Shown here one piece after another: positions 62,234 through 64,000 of a stretch of DNA of 64,000 bases. The first letter of the stretch is position 1. Each line of letters starts with the position of its first letter. Source of the stretch: JAAYOS01 sp050950785 (GTDB lineage: Bacteria > Bacillota > Clostridia > Oscillospirales > JAAYOS01). The DNA lies in assembly GCA_050950785.1 (NCBI GenBank), contig JBMNIG010000007.1, positions 124,001-188,000 on the forward strand, written 5' to 3'. The notes beneath the pieces were generated by a model. That model did no database searches. It was not told where the DNA came from and worked only from the letters and a program-made list of their open reading frames with translations. Both the position numbers and the translations under genes were made by a program.

Positions 62234-62338
62234 CTATCCTCTTCCAACAGCATAACGCAAATAAGCCTTATCATAGTAATAGTAATAATAGACAAGGCTG
62301 AGATAATAATATGCTGCTGTTGCAAGACGGGTTATCAT
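62234..62338 (-). CDS. Tyrosine-rich leader peptide of tyrA
   Basis: A 34-codon ORF, not part of any annotated family, with ATG at 62338 and GGAGAA 4 nt upstream. It encodes 11 tyrosines: AAYYYLSLVYYYYYYDKAY includes runs of three and six, then two single ones, before TAG at 62236-62234. The in-frame ATG at 62350 is an alternative start. Its position between a promoter and the terminator at 62152-62186, just before tyrA, indicates a transcription attenuation leader in which slow translation at Tyr codons allows readthrough. Confidence 0.82.
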   Translation of the reverse strand: MITRLATAAYYYLSLVYYYYYYDKAYLRYAVGRG

Positions 62339-62370
62339 ATTGTTCTCCATTTTATTTTGATGTAGTGGTA

Positions 62371-62398
62371 TTTATAGAGTAAGGTAATTTAATTTGAA
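62371..62398 (-). promoter_or_regulatory. Candidate promoter of the tyrA leader
   Basis: On the minus strand TTCAAA (62398-62393), 16-bp spacer and TATAAA (62376-62371), about 33 nt before the leader start codon. Confidence 0.5.
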
Positions 62399-62487
62399 GA
62401 GCTTAAGATATTTTAAGACATAATATAGCACAGATGACTGAACTTGTAAACCAGAAATTCAATTATTTAACATATAAAAGCAAGAAG

Positions 62488-62510
62488 TCCCCCACCTCTA
62501 AGGTGGAGGA
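62488..62510. other. Hairpin resembling an IS200/IS605 end, or rluA-type terminator
   Basis: TCCCCCACCT (62488-62497) pairs with AGGTGGAGGA (62501-62510). The surrounding text (AAGTCCCCCACCTCTAAGG) looks like the subterminal hairpins of IS200/IS605 elements, but no tnpA or tnpB is present. It may simply terminate the pseudouridine synthase gene. Confidence 0.3.
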
Positions 62511-62638
62511 TGAATTGCATAGCGTTAAGCGGCGGGAGTACGTCACCTGATTAACTACAAGAATCATTAAAAGCGAAGAGAGGCCGTGAAGTGTAGATAG
62601 TTTGAACCTATTGACACGTGAGGCTAAAAAAGCGGTGT

Positions 62639-63556
62639 TCACATTTTACGAAGATCAAGAAAAGACTTCATTGGTTCTCTGATTATTGGACAGTGAATGT
62701 CAATATTTTTATTATCGATTGAATGAAAGAACTGAAGTCTTTCTGCATGGAGCAGCTGTCCATGGATATTTAGCCGGTCTGAGATATCTTTTGACTCCTC
62801 ATTGTTGTATATTTGGTCGCCGACAATTGGGTGGCCCAAAGCTGAACAATGTACCCGAAGCTGGTGTGTCCTGCCGGTTTCGGGTTCGAGTTTCAATATT
62901 GAAAAATTGCAGCCACTATACTGAACTAGATCTAGCAACTGATAATGCGTTATAGATTTTGCGCCGTCACTTGAAACACCGCGCTTTATATTTCCGCTTT
63001 GCAAACGCAGAATGGGTAGGTTGATAGTACCGCTATTACCTATAACTCTTCCATGGGTAACGGCTAAATATGTTTTTTTAGCAGATGCCAGTGGCTGTGA
63101 AAAAAGTGACTTTGTATACGCGTTTTTTGCAAAAAGGACAATTCCTGAAGTGTACCTATCAAGTCTATTCAAAGCGTGGCAAGTTGTTCCCCCTGAATCA
63201 GACAGGTAGCCAAGTACATAGCCCATCAATGTGTCAGTTAATTGTGAACGGGATGGATGTGTAAGCATACCTTCGGGTTTATACACAGCAAGCAAAAAAT
63301 CATCTTCATACAGAACTGTTAGTTCTCCGTACTCAACAGGAATTTCTTGAGGTGATTCGACCAAATCGATGTTTGCAGTTACTAAGTCGCCTTCCCGGCA
63401 AATATAGTTTGTAAAGACAGGCGTGCCGTTAACACAAATGCCATCCACCAACTTCAACCGAGTAATCATCCTTTTTGATAATCCCATTTTATGTTTTAAG
63501 ACGGTTTTGATTTCTTTGCCACCATCTTCTGAACCAATCAACTTATTAAGTATCAT
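62639..63556 (-). CDS. RluA-family pseudouridine synthase
   Basis: A 305-residue RNA-modifying enzyme. The N-terminal S4-like domain (SKRMITRLKLVDGICVNG) is followed by the catalytic domain with HALNRLDRYTSGIVLFAK (catalytic Asp in RLDR), KTYLAVTHG, and PETGRTHQLRVHCSALGHPI. It converts uridine to pseudouridine in rRNA or tRNA; the precise target (RluD-type or other) cannot be assigned. It is transcribed away from the GH2 gene at the window edge. Confidence 0.92.
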   Translation of the reverse strand: MILNKLIGSEDGGKEIKTVLKHKMGLSKRMITRLKLVDGICVNGTPVFTNYICREGDLVTANIDLVESPQEIPVEYGELTVLYEDDFLLAVYKPEGMLTHPSRSQLTDTLMGYVLGYLSDSGGTTCHALNRLDRYTSGIVLFAKNAYTKSLFSQPLASAKKTYLAVTHGRVIGNSGTINLPILRLQSGNIKRGVSSDGAKSITHYQLLDLVQYSGCNFSILKLEPETGRTHQLRVHCSALGHPIVGDQIYNNEESKDISDRLNIHGQLLHAERLQFFHSIDNKNIDIHCPIIREPMKSFLDLRKM

Positions 63557-63741
63557 TAAAAAGTGCTCCCGCTTAATGTCGTTCGATGTTTTATTATTCT
63601 TTAACTTAGTCTATAACATATTGTATCATAGTCCGCAACAGAAGGGGCAGGGACATTGATATGAGCAGTCCGTTCAATTGGACACCAAGCATATTATAAT
63701 TTACTTATGAAGGAAATTTTGTAACATATTTACGACAAACA

Positions 63742-63770
63742 TTGCAAATTCTGGTGCAGAACTGTATACT
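63742..63770 (+). promoter_or_regulatory. Promoter of the right-edge GH2 gene
   Basis: TTGCAA (63742-63747), 17-bp spacer and TATACT (63765-63770), 70 nt before the start codon. Confidence 0.6.
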
Positions 63771-63840
63771 GATTCTAGTTGAAGGTGCGGGCATGGAGTA
63801 GGTGAAATGTTTCGGTATCAAGCGAGGGGGAGAAACGAAC

Positions 63841-64000
63841 ATGATTAGCATATGTGATAACTGGGAGTTTACGCCCGAATGGACTGCAGAGTTTCTTGAG
63901 GGTAAAGGCGTAGCAGAAAAGGTGCGCATACCTCATACAGTGAAGGAGATCCCGATTCATTACGCGGGTCCTGAAGATTACGAGCTTTCTTGCGGTTACC
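63841..64000 (+). CDS. Glycoside hydrolase family 2, N-terminal part (cut by the window end)
   Basis: The first 53 codons read WEFTPEWTAEFLEG, VRIPHTVKEIPIHYAGPEDY and ELSCGY, the start of the GH2 sugar-binding domain (compare ITLPHTWNAVDG in the GH2 gene at 4668). AGGGGGAG lies upstream of the ATG at 63841. The catalytic part lies outside the window. Confidence 0.75.
   Translation, partial: MISICDNWEFTPEWTAEFLEGKGVAEKVRIPHTVKEIPIHYAGPEDYELSCGY

Noticed and set aside
62122..62325. 67-codon minus-strand frame overlapping the tyrA leader
   Set aside because: In a different frame from the Tyr-rich leader, no ribosome binding site, and it runs through the terminator.
62461..62638. Possible CRISPR or IS605 element
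   Set aside because: Only one hairpin and no repeats, tnpA or tnpB; kept only as a low-confidence hairpin.

Overview
The window reads as chromosomal DNA of an anaerobic low-to-mid GC Gram-positive, most likely class Clostridia (Bacillota). The evidence is: GGAGG-type ribosome binding sites before nearly every gene, a T-box leader, a purine riboswitch, butyrate kinase, 2-hydroxyacyl-CoA dehydratase/activase proteins, a BMP-type nucleoside ABC operon, ISLre2 and IS256 elements, and many oxygen-sensitive Fe-S or radical-SAM proteins. The species cannot be named from the sequence.

Layout. 1-4.6 kb: two overlapping genes for a 2-hydroxyacyl-CoA dehydratase activase and its dehydratase-like partner. 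4.7-12.6 kb: a GH2 glycosidase, phenylacetate-CoA ligase, oligoendopeptidase F, a double-ACT protein and a methionine gamma-lyase-like PLP enzyme. 12.6-16.6 kb: ruvC, ruvAB, glmM and tRNA-Pro(TGG). 16.7-24.3 kb: butyrate kinase, an MFS transporter, a chemoreceptor, an orphan purC-type gene, a bacteriohemerythrin/CheX pair and dihydrofolate reductase. 24.3-34.1 kb: an accessory stretch with gene remnants, an autoregulated TetR unit, a frameshifted DUF454 gene, a solute-binding lipoprotein divergent from a carboxylesterase, a second esterase and an intact IS256-family element. 34.1-36.3 kb: a Crp/Fnr regulator facing a ferredoxin / membrane Fe-S protein / thioredoxin operon. 36.3-43 kb: a purine-riboswitch-controlled operon for nucleoside import and phosphorolysis ending in a V4R-domain gene. 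43-48.3 kb: nitroreductase/HxlR pair, serine hydrolase, aminoglycoside 6-adenylyltransferase homologue and RsgA. 48.7-50.3 kb: an intact ISLre2 element. 50.4-64 kb: flavodoxin, MazG-like, HD and iron alcohol dehydrogenase genes, an AAA/DUF4143 ATPase preceded by 23-bp-period repeats, a MetRS-like gene with a T-box, HAD, GNAT and radical-SAM genes, a nonsense-interrupted membrane gene, tyrA, an RluA-family pseudouridine synthase and the start of another GH2 gene.

Regulatory RNA is the richest part. The tyrA leader (62152-62350) encodes a 34-residue peptide with 11 tyrosines. It is followed by a terminator and by a segment able to pair with the terminator's 5' arm, which is the layout of ribosome-mediated tyrosine attenuation. 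The MetRS-like gene has a clear T-box, but the T-box variable base (UGGC) and the deduced specifier loop do not look like methionine. The nucleoside operon has a guanine-type purine aptamer whose 3' strand is complementary over 8 nt to the downstream terminator hairpin. All functions are read from motifs in the translations; no database search was run.
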